NCBI RefSeq assembly: GCF_005491205.1
Contig: NZ_CP028035.1
Location: 992,001 to 1,056,000 of the forward strand
Direction of reading: 5' to 3'
From: Nissabacter sp. SGAir0207
Lineage (GTDB): Bacteria; Pseudomonadota; Gammaproteobacteria; Enterobacterales; Enterobacteriaceae
Length of the DNA stretch: 64,000 nt
Numbering within the stretch: position 1 is the stretch's first letter; every line of letters starts with the position of its first letter. A program made the translations under genes and the position numbers. Shown here one piece after another: positions 39,206-50,583 of the stretch. The notes beneath the pieces are model-generated. The model was not told where the DNA came from. It searched no databases and saw only the letters and a list, made by a program, of their open reading frames with translations.

Positions 39206-39541
39206 TATATTTCCCCAACTTATTGGATTAATGTTGTGGAGCTAAAGTTTAGCGCAGTTGCCCAACTTTAGCCTGTTTGGTCGCGCCTGACGGGCAGGAG
39301 CAAACGTAGATACACCAGGAAGCATCAACGCCGCACAAGTACAGCCTCCGGTGCGGGACGCTTCCAATCTGCACCCCATTATGCCGTGTTTTGCCGGGAT
39401 GTAACAAACCAGTAAAACGATTCAGCGGCAATCTGGCGCGGGGCAAGATTAATTTTGCGCATCGAAATAATTGCTCGCTTAAATACTAGACCTGCCGGTT
39501 AAAAGCAATCTGTGACAGCTGCAAACTTTGATGCAGCCCAC
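39206..39541 (-). other. Leader and promoter region of the pts operon
   Basis: About 340 bases without a gene between ptsH and the cysK terminator. Read on the minus strand, TTATTTCGATGCGCAAAATTAATC (within 39450-39473) resembles the corresponding E. coli ptsH upstream sequence as I recall it. The best promoter candidate is listed separately. CRP control is expected by homology, but only a half-site (TGTGA near 39511) was seen. Confidence 0.5.
39378..39407 (-). promoter_or_regulatory. Candidate ptsH promoter
   Basis: On the minus strand: -35 TTGTTA at 39407-39402, an 18-base spacer, and -10 CATAAT at 39383-39378. The GGCATAATG context is also found at an E. coli ptsH promoter from memory. 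It lies about 170 bases upstream of ptsH. Confidence 0.5.
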
Positions 39542-39569
39542 AAAAAAGCACCCATAAGGGTGCTTTTTT
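39542..39569 (-). terminator. Rho-independent terminator after cysK
   Basis: AAAAAAGCACCC, loop ATAA, GGGTGCTTTTTT: a perfect 12-bp stem with A/T arms that can act in both directions. It follows the cysK stop by about 55 bases on the minus strand. Confidence 0.88.
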
Positions 39570-39624
39570 CATCGTATCGGCAGACAAATGCTTCGCAGGG
39601 CAGATGTTGCAAATGTTGCAAAGA

Positions 39625-40575
39625 TTATTCCGCCGCCAGATCGGCAAACAGCGCGGTGCTGAGGTAGCGCTCGCCGGAGGAGGGCAGGATCACCACGATG
39701 GTTTTGTCAGCAAAGCCCGGCTCTTCCGCCAGTTTCACCGCCGCCGTCACAGCCGCGCCGGAAGAGATGCCGGCCAAAATGCCTTCCTCTTCCATCAGGC
39801 GGCGCGCCATGCTCATGGATTCGTCATTGCTGATTTTGGCAACGCGGTCCAGCAGCTCCAGATCGAGGTTACCGGGGATGAAGCCAGCGCCAATGCCCTG
39901 GATTTTGTGCGGGCCGGGTTTGACCTCTTCACCCGCCAGCGTCTGGCTGATGACCGGGGAGTCGGTTGGCTCAACCGCCACCAGCGTGATCTCCGGGTTC
40001 TTGCTCTTCAGGAAGCGGCCCGCGCCGGTGATGGTGCCGCCGGTGCCCACGCCCGCGATCAGCACGTCCACCTGGCCGTCGGTGTCTTCCCAGATCTCCG
40101 GGCCGGTGGTTTTCTCATGAATCTCCGGGTTGGCCGGGTTGCTGAACTGCTGGAGGATCAGGTAACGATCCGGGTCAGAGGCCTGGATCTCCTCGGCCTT
40201 GGCGATGGCGCCCTTCATGCCCTTCGCACCTTCGGTCAGCACCAGATTGGCACCCAGCGCTTTCAGCAGCTTGCGGCGCTCCACGCTCATGGTCTCTGGC
40301 ATGGTCAGCGTCAGCTTGTAGCCGCGCGCGGCCGCCACGTAGGCCAGCGCGATGCCGGTGTTGCCGCTGGTCGGCTCAACCAGTTCTTTGCCTTCAGTCA
40401 GGATGCCGCGCTTCTCGGCGTCCCAAATCATGTTGGCGCCGATGCGGCACTTGACGCTGAAGCTCGGGTTACGTGATTCGACCTTGGCGAGAATGCGGCC
40501 GTTGCCGATACGGTTCAGACGTACCAGCGGCGTGTGGCCGATTGTCAGTGAGTTGTCTTCATAGATCTTGCTCAT
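39625..40575 (-). CDS. cysK: O-acetylserine sulfhydrylase A (cysteine synthase A)
   Basis: PLP enzyme making cysteine from O-acetylserine and sulfide. The PLP lysine is in [11 protein letters not shown] (near residue 42), with TSGNTG and [10 protein letters not shown] loops. The product has 316 residues, slightly shorter at the C-terminus than the 323 of E. coli CysK. It lies between cysZ and ptsH on the same strand, the conserved enteric order. CysB control is expected from the family but no site was identified with confidence in the A/T-rich stretch at 40600-40690. Confidence 0.97.
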   Translation of the reverse strand: MSKIYEDNSLTIGHTPLVRLNRIGNGRILAKVESRNPSFSVKCRIGANMIWDAEKRGILTEGKELVEPTSGNTGIALAYVAAARGYKLTLTMPETMSVERRKLLKALGANLVLTEGAKGMKGAIAKAEEIQASDPDRYLILQQFSNPANPEIHEKTTGPEIWEDTDGQVDVLIAGVGTGGTITGAGRFLKSKNPEITLVAVEPTDSPVISQTLAGEEVKPGPHKIQGIGAGFIPGNLDLELLDRVAKISNDESMSMARRLMEEEGILAGISSGAAVTAAVKLAEEPGFADKTIVVILPSSGERYLSTALFADLAAE

Positions 40576-40708
40576 AACCCGTCCTTTAACTGGTTGAAAA
40601 TTTTGGGGAACGTCAAGAGCATACGCTATCGATTGGCGCAGGGAAGTAAAGAATTAGTATATCTATATGTTATTAGGAAATATGTTTTTAGCACAACAGG
40701 AAGGGCAG

Positions 40709-40730
40709 GGCGGGGGGCTGGCCCCCCGCC
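40709..40730. other. GC-rich perfect inverted repeat after cysZ
   Basis: GGCGGGGGGC and its complement with a two-base centre, ten bases beyond the cysZ stop codon. In the cysZ transcript the T run precedes rather than follows the stem, so it is not a classical terminator for cysZ. Confidence 0.4.
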
Positions 40731-40740
40731 AAAAAACGGC

Positions 40741-41508
40741 TCAGCGTGGCGGCAGGGCGTGCTGCGCGCGGTAGCGGTCAACCCACATGGCGGTGGCACC
40801 GCAGACGGCCACCGGCATGATGAACAGGTTCACCAGCGGGATCATGGTGAACAGGCTGACCAGCGCGCCGAACTGCAAATTGTGCAGCTTGTGGCGGCGC
40901 AGCGACTGGCGCATGGCAGCGAAACTCACCTTGTGGTTGTCAAACGGATAGTCACAGTACTGGATGGCCAGCATCCAGGCGCTGAACACAAACCACAGCA
41001 CCGGGGCCACGGTCTGGCCGATGCCGGGGATGAAGTAGAGCGCCAGCAGCACCAGCGCGCGCGGCAGGTAGTAGGCCAGCTTCAGCCACTCACGCTTCAT
41101 GATGCGCGGCAGGTCTTTCAGGATGCCGACGAACCCGCTGTCCGGCAGCGGCTTGCCGGTCAGCCGGCCTTCCAACTGCTCTGCCAGCAGGCCGTTGAAG
41201 GGGGCGGCAATCCAGTTCACCAGCGTGCTGAACAGGTAGCTGAACACCAGCAGGATAGAGATCACCGCCAACGGCCACAGCAGGTAGTTGAGCCACTGTA
41301 ACCAGCTCGGCACATAGCCCATCAATTGTGGGATCCACGCCTCCAGCCGGGTGAAGAGCCACCAGAAGGCGCCGCCCATCAGCAGGATGTTGAGCAGCAT
41401 GGGCACGAGGATAAAACGCTTGAGGCCGGGCAGGGAGAGCAGGCGCCATCCCTCGGCGACATAGTGGAAACCGTTCGCCCCGGTGGGGGCGCGTCGTGGT
41501 TCAGGCAT
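40741..41508 (-). CDS. cysZ: Sulfate transporter CysZ
   Basis: High-affinity sulfate channel of the inner membrane supplying cysteine synthesis. The product has 255 residues; E. coli CysZ has 253. Hydrophobic segments include [57 protein letters not shown] and a C-terminal [39 protein letters not shown] is a family signature. It lies upstream of cysK and divergent from zipA. Confidence 0.95.
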   Translation of the reverse strand: MPEPRRAPTGANGFHYVAEGWRLLSLPGLKRFILVPMLLNILLMGGAFWWLFTRLEAWIPQLMGYVPSWLQWLNYLLWPLAVISILLVFSYLFSTLVNWIAAPFNGLLAEQLEGRLTGKPLPDSGFVGILKDLPRIMKREWLKLAYYLPRALVLLALYFIPGIGQTVAPVLWFVFSAWMLAIQYCDYPFDNHKVSFAAMRQSLRRHKLHNLQFGALVSLFTMIPLVNLFIMPVAVCGATAMWVDRYRAQHALPPR

Positions 41509-41745
41509 AAACAGCGGATCTCAGGGTGATCATTCGTGGCGGCTATCATATCGGGGGGATTTTCCGCTGGCTAGTCGCCAATCGCTGGAAAAAACAGCAG
41601 AAAAAGGTGCGCACTTCATGTTTATGCCGGGAAAATAGAGTCAATACTTGCACTTGTGTACGCGGGCAAATAGAGTTACTAGATGAATGTTTTCTGCGGC
41701 GTTCAAGGCCGTGGTGGCAATGTATAAAAGCAACTAGAGATAGCA

Positions 41746-42780
41746 ATGATGCAGGATTTGCGTCTGATACTAATCGTTGTTGGCGCGATCGCCATAATAG
41801 CGCTGTTGCTGCATGGTTTATGGACCAGCCGCAAAGAGCGCTCCGCCCTGTTCCGCGATCGTCCAGCCAAGCGAACCAAGAAAGAGCGAAATAGCGCCCC
41901 GGCCGAGGATGTGGACGAAGGGGTCAGTGAGGTACGGGTGCGCGCCGCCCATGCCCATGATGAGCCAGAGCTGGGTCAGTTTGATGAGCCTGAAGCCGCG
42001 CCGGTACGCCGTGCGCCGCCCCAGCCTGCGCCCGCTGCCCGCCAGCCGGAGCCGGCACCCCAGCCTGCGCCGCGTCGCCAGCCTGCGCCTGTTGCCGAGG
42101 GTGATGACCCGCTGCTAAATGGCTACTCCGCTGCCGAGCCGGCCACCGCGCCGACGCCGCGCCAGCGTGACGTGCCAGAGCGTGAGCCAGTGCACACCTT
42201 CGTGCCCGCCGATGAGGATGAGGATCTGCCGATGTTTGGCAGCGCGGATGAGCCGGAGCCAGCTCCCTCCCGTCCAGCCGCGGCCCCGGTTGCCCCGGCC
42301 GCGCCTGCGCAACCGGAACCGGTAGTGCCACCGGTGCCGCCGCGCGAAAAATTGAGAGAGACCGTGCTGGTGCTGCATGTGGCCGCCCATCAGGGTGGCG
42401 TGATTGGCGGCGAGGTGCTGTTGCAGAGTGTGTTGCAGGCTGGCTTCCAATTTGGGCAGATGAACATTTTCCATCGCCACCTCAGCCCGGCCGGTAGCGG
42501 CCCAGTGCTGTTCAGCCTGGCCAACATGGTGAAACCCGGCTCCTTTGACCCGGACACCATGTCGGACTTCTCCACGCCCGGCATCACGATGTTCATGATG
42601 GTGCCGTGCTATGGCGACGCCAACCAGAACTTCAAACTGCTGCTGCAATCCGCCCAGCGCATTGCCGATGATGTTGGCGGCGTGGTGCTGGATGATGAGC
42701 GCCGCATGATGACGCCGCAGAAGCTGGAGACCTATAAGGCCCGCATCCGCGAAGTGCTGGAGGCGACCGCCGAGTCCTGA
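41746..42780 (+). CDS. zipA: Cell division protein ZipA
   Basis: Inner-membrane anchor of FtsZ in the divisome. The product has 344 residues: an N-terminal membrane anchor ([26 protein letters not shown]), a charged stretch ([12 protein letters not shown]), a long proline/alanine/glutamate linker (about residues 60-200), and the C-terminal FtsZ-binding domain (about 205-344; [24 protein letters not shown] region, [17 protein letters not shown]). The start gives the same MMQDLRLIL as E. coli. Confidence 0.97.
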   Translation: MMQDLRLILIVVGAIAIIALLLHGLWTSRKERSALFRDRPAKRTKKERNSAPAEDVDEGVSEVRVRAAHAHDEPELGQFDEPEAAPVRRAPPQPAPAARQPEPAPQPAPRRQPAPVAEGDDPLLNGYSAAEPATAPTPRQRDVPEREPVHTFVPADEDEDLPMFGSADEPEPAPSRPAAAPVAPAAPAQPEPVVPPVPPREKLRETVLVLHVAAHQGGVIGGEVLLQSVLQAGFQFGQMNIFHRHLSPAGSGPVLFSLANMVKPGSFDPDTMSDFSTPGITMFMMVPCYGDANQNFKLLLQSAQRIADDVGGVVLDDERRMMTPQKLETYKARIREVLEATAES

Positions 42781-42808
42781 TAGCCGGCGCCTCTGCCCCT
42801 TCCTGACC

Positions 42809-42833
42809 AACCCCCGCCTGCCGGGGGTTTTTT
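42809..42833 (+). terminator. Rho-independent terminator after zipA
   Basis: AACCCCCG, loop CCTGC, CGGGGGTT followed by T residues, about 30 bases after the zipA stop and 20 bases before ligA. Confidence 0.85.
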
Positions 42834-42848
42834 ATCTTCAAATGGTGA

Positions 42849-45094
<2,246 letters not shown>

Positions 45095-45102
45095 CCCTCC
45101 CC

Positions 45103-45133
45103 AAAGGGCGTGGCGCAGGCCACGCCCTTTTTT
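45103..45133. terminator. Terminator between the ypeB-like gene and yfeH
   Basis: An 11-bp stem (AAAGGGCGTGG, loop CGCAGG, CCACGCCCTTT) followed by T residues on the plus strand. It also lies just after the end of the convergent yfeH. Confidence 0.88.
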
Positions 45134-46119
45134 TATGCCTTGTCAGCTGCCGGGGTGAGGGCGGCGGCCTGCCGCTGCTGGTAGCGCTTCGCCAGCACCG
45201 CGCAGGTCATCAACTGCACCTGATGAAACAGCATCAGCGGCAGCACCATGACCCCAACGCTGGCGGCCGGGAACAGGATATTTGCCATCGGCACGCCATT
45301 CGCCAGACTCTTTTTCGAGCCGCAGAAGACAATGGTTATCTCATCCGGTCGGCTGAAGCCCAGCCGCCGCGCCACGAACATATTGAAGGCCAGAATAATC
45401 GCCAGCAGCACGGCGCAGAACAGCAGGATGGCCAGCAGTGACCCAATCCCCACCTGATGCCAGATGCCGTGCGTCACCGCCTCGCTGAAGGCGGAGTAGA
45501 CCACCAGCAGGATGGAGGCCTGATCGGTCTTGCCAATCACCTTCTTATGGCGGCTGATCCAGCCCGCCAGCCACGGGCGCGACAGGTGGCCGAGCACGAA
45601 GGGCACCAGCAGTTGCAGCACGATGGAGCCAACCTGCGACAGCATATGCTGCTCGCCGCTATGGACGTTCATCAGCAGCCCCACCAACATTGGCGAGACG
45701 AAGATGCCGAGCAAACTGGAGGCGGAGGCGCTACACACCGCCGCCGCCACGTTGCCGCCCGCCAGCGAGGTGAAGGCAATCGCGGACTGTACGGTGGCGG
45801 GCAAAATGCAGAGGTAGACAAAGCCAGCGTAGATCTCCGGGCTGACCGGCAGCGGCGACCACCACTGCAACGCCATGCCCAGCAGCGGGAAGATGATGAA
45901 GGTGCTGCACATCACCAGCAGGTGCAGCCGCCAGTTATTGCTGCCCGCCAGAATCGCTTCACGCGAGAGCTTGGCGCCGTGCATAAAGAACAGCAGGGCC
46001 ACGGCGGCAGTGGTCAGGTGGCTGAAAAAGGGCACAAAGGCTCCCTGTGCTGGCAGCAGCGAAGCGAGCACCACGGTGCCAATCAGGGTCAGGGTATAGG
46101 GATCAGGTAAAAAGCGCAT
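45133..46119 (-). CDS. yfeH: Bile acid:sodium symporter-like membrane protein YfeH
   Basis: A 328-residue inner-membrane protein of the SBF-like group with about nine or ten hydrophobic segments. Motifs include LLFFMHGAKLSREAI, ILPATVQSAIAFTSLAGGNVA and FCGSKKSLANGVP, all characteristic of YfeH/Rch1-type transporters. The substrate is unknown in enterics. It is divergent from yfeR with a 91-base gap; in Salmonella YfeR has been reported to control yfeH in response to osmolarity. Confidence 0.92.
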   Translation of the reverse strand: MRFLPDPYTLTLIGTVVLASLLPAQGAFVPFFSHLTTAAVALLFFMHGAKLSREAILAGSNNWRLHLLVMCSTFIIFPLLGMALQWWSPLPVSPEIYAGFVYLCILPATVQSAIAFTSLAGGNVAAAVCSASASSLLGIFVSPMLVGLLMNVHSGEQHMLSQVGSIVLQLLVPFVLGHLSRPWLAGWISRHKKVIGKTDQASILLVVYSAFSEAVTHGIWHQVGIGSLLAILLFCAVLLAIILAFNMFVARRLGFSRPDEITIVFCGSKKSLANGVPMANILFPAASVGVMVLPLMLFHQVQLMTCAVLAKRYQQRQAAALTPAADKA

Positions 46120-46210
46120 AAGGGTTCCATCACGGGAGTGAATGGCTATTGTGACCGGTTGGGATACAATGAAAAAATTGATTTATTTAATCCATTGATG
46201 AATTTTCCCC

Positions 46211-47140
46211 ATGAACTACTCCCTGCGCCAGTTACGTACCTTTGTCGCCATCGCCCGCCACGGCAGCTTTAGCCGCGCTGGCGAGGCAATCGGCCTGAGC
46301 CAGTCTGCGGTCAGCCACAGCATCAAGGAGCTGGAGGCGGAGGTAGGCATCCGGCTGCTGGATCGCACCACCCGCGAAGTGGTGCTGACCGACGCCGGGC
46401 AACGGCTGGCACCACGGGTGGAGCGCCTGCTAGAGGAGTTGCAGGCGGCGCTGCTGGACAGCCGCAGCTTTGGCACCCAGCACACCGGCACGGTGCGCGT
46501 CGCCTCCAGCCAGACCATCTCCGCCCACCTGATGCCGCAGCGCATCGCCGATGGCGCGGCGCGCTTCCCGGAGATTCGCCTGACGCTGCGCGACCAGCCG
46601 CAACAACAGGTGCTGCACAGCGTGCGCAATGCCGAGGTCGATTTCGGTATCGTGATCGATCCGGTGACGGCCGCGGATCTGCACTGCGAGGTAATCATGC
46701 AGGAGCCATTCTTGCTGCTTTGCCGGGATGATCACCCCTTTGCCGGGCAGGCGCAGGCGAACTGGCGTGACCTGGAGGGGCAGGCGCTGGTGTTGCAGGA
46801 TTACGCCTCCGGCAGCCGGATGCTGATTGACCGGGCACTGGCGGAGCAGGGGGTGACGGCGGAGATTGTGCAGGAGATTGGGCACCCGGTGACGCTCTAC
46901 CCGATGGTGGAGGCTGGCATTGGCATTGGCGTTTTGCCCGCGCTGGCACTGCCACTGCCCGCTGGCAGTCGGCTGGCGGTGCGGGTGCTGCACCCGGTGG
47001 TCAACCGCAGCCTGATGCTGGTGCGGCGGAAAAATCGCTCCCTCTCCCCGGCGGCGGAAGCGATTTGGCAAGTGGTGCAGGCGCAGGCCGCCGCCCTGAC
47101 CCAGCGCCGACAGCAGCAGCCGAACTGGCCGCAGGCCTAG
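46211..47140 (+). CDS. yfeR: LysR-type regulator YfeR
   Basis: A 309-residue LysR-type transcription factor. The N-terminal helix-turn-helix covers [35 protein letters not shown], of which GSFSRAG and [12 protein letters not shown] are diagnostic. The effector-binding domain follows from about residue 90. Position divergent from yfeH and length agree with E. coli YfeR. The shared 91-base interval must hold the operators for both genes. Confidence 0.92.
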   Translation: MNYSLRQLRTFVAIARHGSFSRAGEAIGLSQSAVSHSIKELEAEVGIRLLDRTTREVVLTDAGQRLAPRVERLLEELQAALLDSRSFGTQHTGTVRVASSQTISAHLMPQRIADGAARFPEIRLTLRDQPQQQVLHSVRNAEVDFGIVIDPVTAADLHCEVIMQEPFLLLCRDDHPFAGQAQANWRDLEGQALVLQDYASGSRMLIDRALAEQGVTAEIVQEIGHPVTLYPMVEAGIGIGVLPALALPLPAGSRLAVRVLHPVVNRSLMLVRRKNRSLSPAAEAIWQVVQAQAAALTQRRQQQPNWPQA

Positions 47141-47143
47141 GGC

Positions 47144-47494
47144 TTAGACGTAGATATCGATCTGGTTGGTGTCGCTCGGGCGGTTCACCCCTTCGGTGCG
47201 GGCGCTGTAGGCGCTGTCGCTGCTGGCGGTGTTGGCGGCCTGCTGCTTCTGCTGGGCGGCCTGCGCCTGCTGTGCCTCCAGCCGGGCAATCTGCGCCTGC
47301 AACTGCGCGATCTGCGCCTGCAACAGGTCTTTCTGCTTCTGCACCTCGTCAGAGCTTTCTGAGGAGTTGCTCAGGTCTTTCACCTGTTGGGTCAGTTTCT
47401 GTACCTGCTTGGTGAGCTGGGCGATCTGCTGGGCCGGATCGCTGCCGCCGCTGCTCTGGGTGGCGCTGGTGCCGGTTGCACTGATGGTGGTCAT
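47144..47494 (-). CDS. FlxA-like small coiled-coil protein
   Basis: A 116-residue protein dominated by a glutamine-rich coiled coil (about residues 20-90; IAQLTKQVQKLTQQVKDL, then QAQIAQLQAQIARLEAQQ) between Ser/Thr-rich ends. It has no signal peptide or membrane segment. This pattern fits the FlxA-like family, named after a flagellum-coregulated E. coli gene of unknown function; no flagellar genes are nearby. The open frame extends to 47656, but ATG 47494 has GGAGAG upstream and the upstream residues look non-coding. It converges on yfeR with three bases between stop codons. Confidence 0.75.
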   Translation of the reverse strand: MTTISATGTSATQSSGGSDPAQQIAQLTKQVQKLTQQVKDLSNSSESSDEVQKQKDLLQAQIAQLQAQIARLEAQQAQAAQQKQQAANTASSDSAYSARTEGVNRPSDTNQIDIYV

Positions 47495-47703
47495 GGTCTC
47501 TCTCCGAATGTCAGCCCGGAAGGTGGGCAAACTGGGTATCGGCGAGGCCCTGTGGCGCTTTATCGGTCTTTCGAATTTTTTACACTTACCCGCCACGGTG
47601 CAACCCGCGCCCCGCCTGCCCCGCGCTGGAGCAGCGCCGCGTACCGGCGTCGCCAATCGGAAAAAAGTGTTGCCGGGTCAACGCGCCCGCTGGCCCTCGC
47701 ATC

Positions 47704-47719
47704 TGGTACAGCCTTTGCA
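47704..47719 (+). promoter_or_regulatory. Sigma-54 (RpoN) promoter before the ethanolamine genes
   Basis: TGGTACAGCCTTTGCA matches the sigma-54 consensus TGGCACG-N4-TTGCA with the GG (-24) and GC (-12) pairs at exactly the required spacing; only two less critical bases differ. The expected transcription start is about 12 bases after the GC, leaving a short leader before the permease ATG at 47754. An enhancer-binding activator such as NtrC is needed; only a GGTGCA half-site near 47596 was seen. Confidence 0.65.
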
Positions 47720-47753
47720 GCATCCCAGGACACCATACCGAGGGGAGAGAGCC

Positions 47754-49181
47754 ATGCACACCACATCCGCACCTGACGCCCGGCCCGCGCTGAAACGCAC
47801 GCTGGGCAGCTTTCACCTGTGGGGGATCGCCGTTGGGCTGGTGATCTCCGGCGAATACTTTGGCTGGAGCTACGGCTGGGCGCAGGCCGGTACGCTGGGT
47901 TTTTTGGTCACCGCGCTGCTGGTCGCCACCATGTACTGCGCCTTTATCTTCAGCTTTACCGAGCTGACCACCGCCATCCCGCACGCTGGCGGGCCGTTCG
48001 CCTACGCCTACCGCGCCTTTGGCCCGACCGGTGGCTTCATCGCCGGGTTTGCCACGCTGGTGGAGTTTGTCTTCGCCCCACCGGCGATTGCGATGGCGAT
48101 TGGCGCCTACCTCAACGTGCAGTTCCCGGCCATCAACCCGAAGTGGGTGGCGGTGGGGGCGTACCTGATCTTCATGACGCTCAACCTCCTTGGCGTGTCG
48201 CTGGCCGCCACCTTTGAGCTGCTGGTGACGCTGCTGGCGATTTTTGAGCTGCTGGTGTTCATGGGCGTGGTGGCACCGGGCTTTGATGCCGCCAATTTCA
48301 TGCAGGGCGGTTGGGCGGGCAGTGACGTCTTCACCTCCGCCGCGCTGCCGGGCATGTTCGCCGCCATCCCATTTGCCATTTGGTTTTTCCTGGCGATAGA
48401 GGGGGCGTCGATGGCGGCAGAGGAGGCGCGCGAGCCGCAGCGCACCATCCCGCGCGCCTTTATCGGCGGTATCCTGACCCTGACGCTGCTGGCGCTGGGC
48501 GTGATGCTGTTCGCGGGCGGGGTGGGGGAGTGGCGGCAGCTGGCCAATATCAACGATCCACTGCCGCAGGCGATGAAACGGGTGGTGGGCAGTGACAGCG
48601 GCTGGCTGCACATGCTGGTATGGCTGGGGCTGTTTGGGCTGATCGCCTCGTTCCACGGCATCATCATGGGCTATTCGCGGCAGATTTTCGCCCTGGCGCG
48701 CGCCGGATACCTGCCAGCGCGGCTGTCGGCGGTCAATGGCCGTTTCCACACGCCGCACTGGGCCATTCTGGCTGGCGGGGTGGTCGGCATCGCCGCCATC
48801 TTCTCCGACTCTTTGGTGACGTTGGGGGGCCTGCCGCTGACCGCCAATATCGTCACCATGTCGGTATTTGGCGCGATCGTGATGTATATCATCTCGATGG
48901 CGTCGCTGTTCCGGCTGCGCCGTCGCGAGCCGTTGCTCATCCGGCCCTTCCGCGCGCCGCTCTACCCGCTATTACCGGCGTTGGCGTTGGGGTTGGCTGT
49001 GGTCTGCCTCGCGGCCATGATCTATTATAACCCCTTGCTGGCGCTGATATTTGCCGCCATGATGCTGCTGGCGTATGCCTGGTACTGCATCACCCACCAT
49101 TCACGCCGCGCCGCCGCCTGCGATCCGCATTTGCAGATTGCCGAACCGCTGAAGGCCGCGGCAGTTAAACCTGGCAAATAA
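47754..49181 (+). CDS. eat: Ethanolamine permease (APC superfamily)
   Basis: A 475-residue inner-membrane permease with about twelve hydrophobic segments, probably importing ethanolamine. The N-terminus SFHLWGIAVGLVISGEYFGW and IPFAIWFFLAIEGASMAAEE are typical of the ethanolamine permease family in the APC superfamily, and eutB and eutC follow directly. The ATG at 47754 has GAGGGGAGAGAGCC before it; the long in-frame extension to 47229 runs antisense to the FlxA-like gene and is not credible. Confidence 0.93.
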   Translation: MHTTSAPDARPALKRTLGSFHLWGIAVGLVISGEYFGWSYGWAQAGTLGFLVTALLVATMYCAFIFSFTELTTAIPHAGGPFAYAYRAFGPTGGFIAGFATLVEFVFAPPAIAMAIGAYLNVQFPAINPKWVAVGAYLIFMTLNLLGVSLAATFELLVTLLAIFELLVFMGVVAPGFDAANFMQGGWAGSDVFTSAALPGMFAAIPFAIWFFLAIEGASMAAEEAREPQRTIPRAFIGGILTLTLLALGVMLFAGGVGEWRQLANINDPLPQAMKRVVGSDSGWLHMLVWLGLFGLIASFHGIIMGYSRQIFALARAGYLPARLSAVNGRFHTPHWAILAGGVVGIAAIFSDSLVTLGGLPLTANIVTMSVFGAIVMYIISMASLFRLRRREPLLIRPFRAPLYPLLPALALGLAVVCLAAMIYYNPLLALIFAAMMLLAYAWYCITHHSRRAAACDPHLQIAEPLKAAAVKPGK

Positions 49182-49194
49182 GAGACTGAGAACT

Positions 49195-50583
49195 ATGTTT
49201 CAGGCCACCCTGAGTCACCGCAGCTATCGGTTCCGCGATCTCCGCGATCTGATGGCCAAAGCCTCGCCGGCGCGATCCGGCGACTATCTGGCAGGCGTGG
49301 CGGCCGAGAGCGCCGAGGAGCGCATGGCGGCGCGGATCGCCCTCGCGGATCTGCCGCTGACGGCCTTTTTGCAGCAGGCGCTGATCCCCTATGAGCAGGA
49401 TGAGGTGACGCGCCTGATCATCGACAGCCATGACGCGTTGGCCTTCGCACCGCTGTCACACCTGACGGTAGGCGGGTTCCGCGACTGGCTGCTCTCCGAG
49501 CGTTGCGACAGCGCCCAGTTGGCGGCCGTCGCCGCGGGCATTACGCCGGAGATGGCGGCGGCGGTCAGCAAGCTGATGCGTAATCAGGATTTGATTCTGG
49601 TGGCGAAAAAGTGCCGGGTGGTGACCGCCTTTCGCAATACCATTGGCCTGCCGGGCCGCCTGAGCGTGCGGTTGCAGCCCAACCATCCCACCGACAGCCT
49701 GCCGGGCATCGCTGCCGCGCTGCTCGACGGCCTGCTGTATGGCGCGGGCGATGCGGTGATTGGCGTCAACCCGGCCAGCGACAGCCTGCCGCAACTGGCG
49801 CAGCTACATGAGATGCTGGACGAGGTGATCCAGCGCTTCGCCATTCCCACCCAGTCCTGCGTGCTGACCCATGTCACCAATACGCTGCAACTGATGGAGC
49901 GCGGCGCGCCGGTCGATCTGGTGTTCCAGTCGATTGCTGGCACCGAGGCGGCAAACCGCGGCTTCGGCATTGACCTGGCGCTGCTGGCAGAGGCCCAACA
50001 GGCGGCGCTCAGCCTGCAACGCGGCACCGTCGGCCAGAATGTGATGTATTTCGAGACCGGGCAGGGGAGTTGCCTCTCTGCCAACGCCCACGCTGGCATT
50101 GACCAGCAAACCTGCGAGGCGCGCGCCTATGCGGTGGCGCGCCACTTCTCGCCGCTGCTGGTCAACACGGTGGTGGGCTTTATCGGGCCGGAGTATTTAT
50201 ATGACGGCAAGCAGATTATCCGCGCCGGGCTGGAGGATCACTTCTGCGGTAAGCTGATGGGGCTGCCGCTGGGGTGCGACGTCTGCTACACCAACCACGC
50301 CGAGGCGGATCAGGATGACATGGACACCCTGCTGACGCTGCTGGGCACCGCTGGCCTGACCTTCCTGATTGGCGTGCCGGGCGCGGATGACATTATGCTG
50401 AATTACCAGAGCACCTCCTTCCATGACGCCCTCTATGTGCGCGAACTGTTGGGGCTGAAACATGCGCCGGAGTTCGCCGCCTGGCTGGCGCAGATGGAGA
50501 TCATTGATGAACAAGGACGGCTGCGCGACCCGCGCGCGGGCCACCCACTGCTGCAACACCTGCCACAGGGACGACTTGCATGA
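49195..50583 (+). CDS. eutB: Ethanolamine ammonia-lyase large subunit
   Basis: Catalytic subunit of the adenosylcobalamin-dependent enzyme that splits ethanolamine to acetaldehyde and ammonia. The product has 462 residues; E. coli EutB has 453. The TIM-barrel protein shows VGVNPASDS-type (GVNPASDSLPQ), FQSIAGTEAANRGFGI, ETGQGSCLSANAHAG and GLPLGCDVCYTNHAEADQDDM motifs typical of the family. It lies 13 bases after the permease and overlaps eutC (ATGA). Confidence 0.97.
   Translation: MFQATLSHRSYRFRDLRDLMAKASPARSGDYLAGVAAESAEERMAARIALADLPLTAFLQQALIPYEQDEVTRLIIDSHDALAFAPLSHLTVGGFRDWLLSERCDSAQLAAVAAGITPEMAAAVSKLMRNQDLILVAKKCRVVTAFRNTIGLPGRLSVRLQPNHPTDSLPGIAAALLDGLLYGAGDAVIGVNPASDSLPQLAQLHEMLDEVIQRFAIPTQSCVLTHVTNTLQLMERGAPVDLVFQSIAGTEAANRGFGIDLALLAEAQQAALSLQRGTVGQNVMYFETGQGSCLSANAHAGIDQQTCEARAYAVARHFSPLLVNTVVGFIGPEYLYDGKQIIRAGLEDHFCGKLMGLPLGCDVCYTNHAEADQDDMDTLLTLLGTAGLTFLIGVPGADDIMLNYQSTSFHDALYVRELLGLKHAPEFAAWLAQMEIIDEQGRLRDPRAGHPLLQHLPQGRLA

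Noticed and set aside
39500..39530. CRP site for ptsH
   Set aside because: Only the TGTGA half is present at about 39511; the second half does not match.
47590..47610. NtrC enhancer for the ethanolamine promoter
   Set aside because: Only a GGTGCA half-site is visible; a full dyad was not found by eye.
47229..47753. Extension of the ethanolamine permease frame upstream to 47229
   Set aside because: It would run antisense through the FlxA-like gene, has Cys/Ser/Leu-biased sequence, and the ATG at 47754 has a strong ribosome site and a family-like N-terminus.
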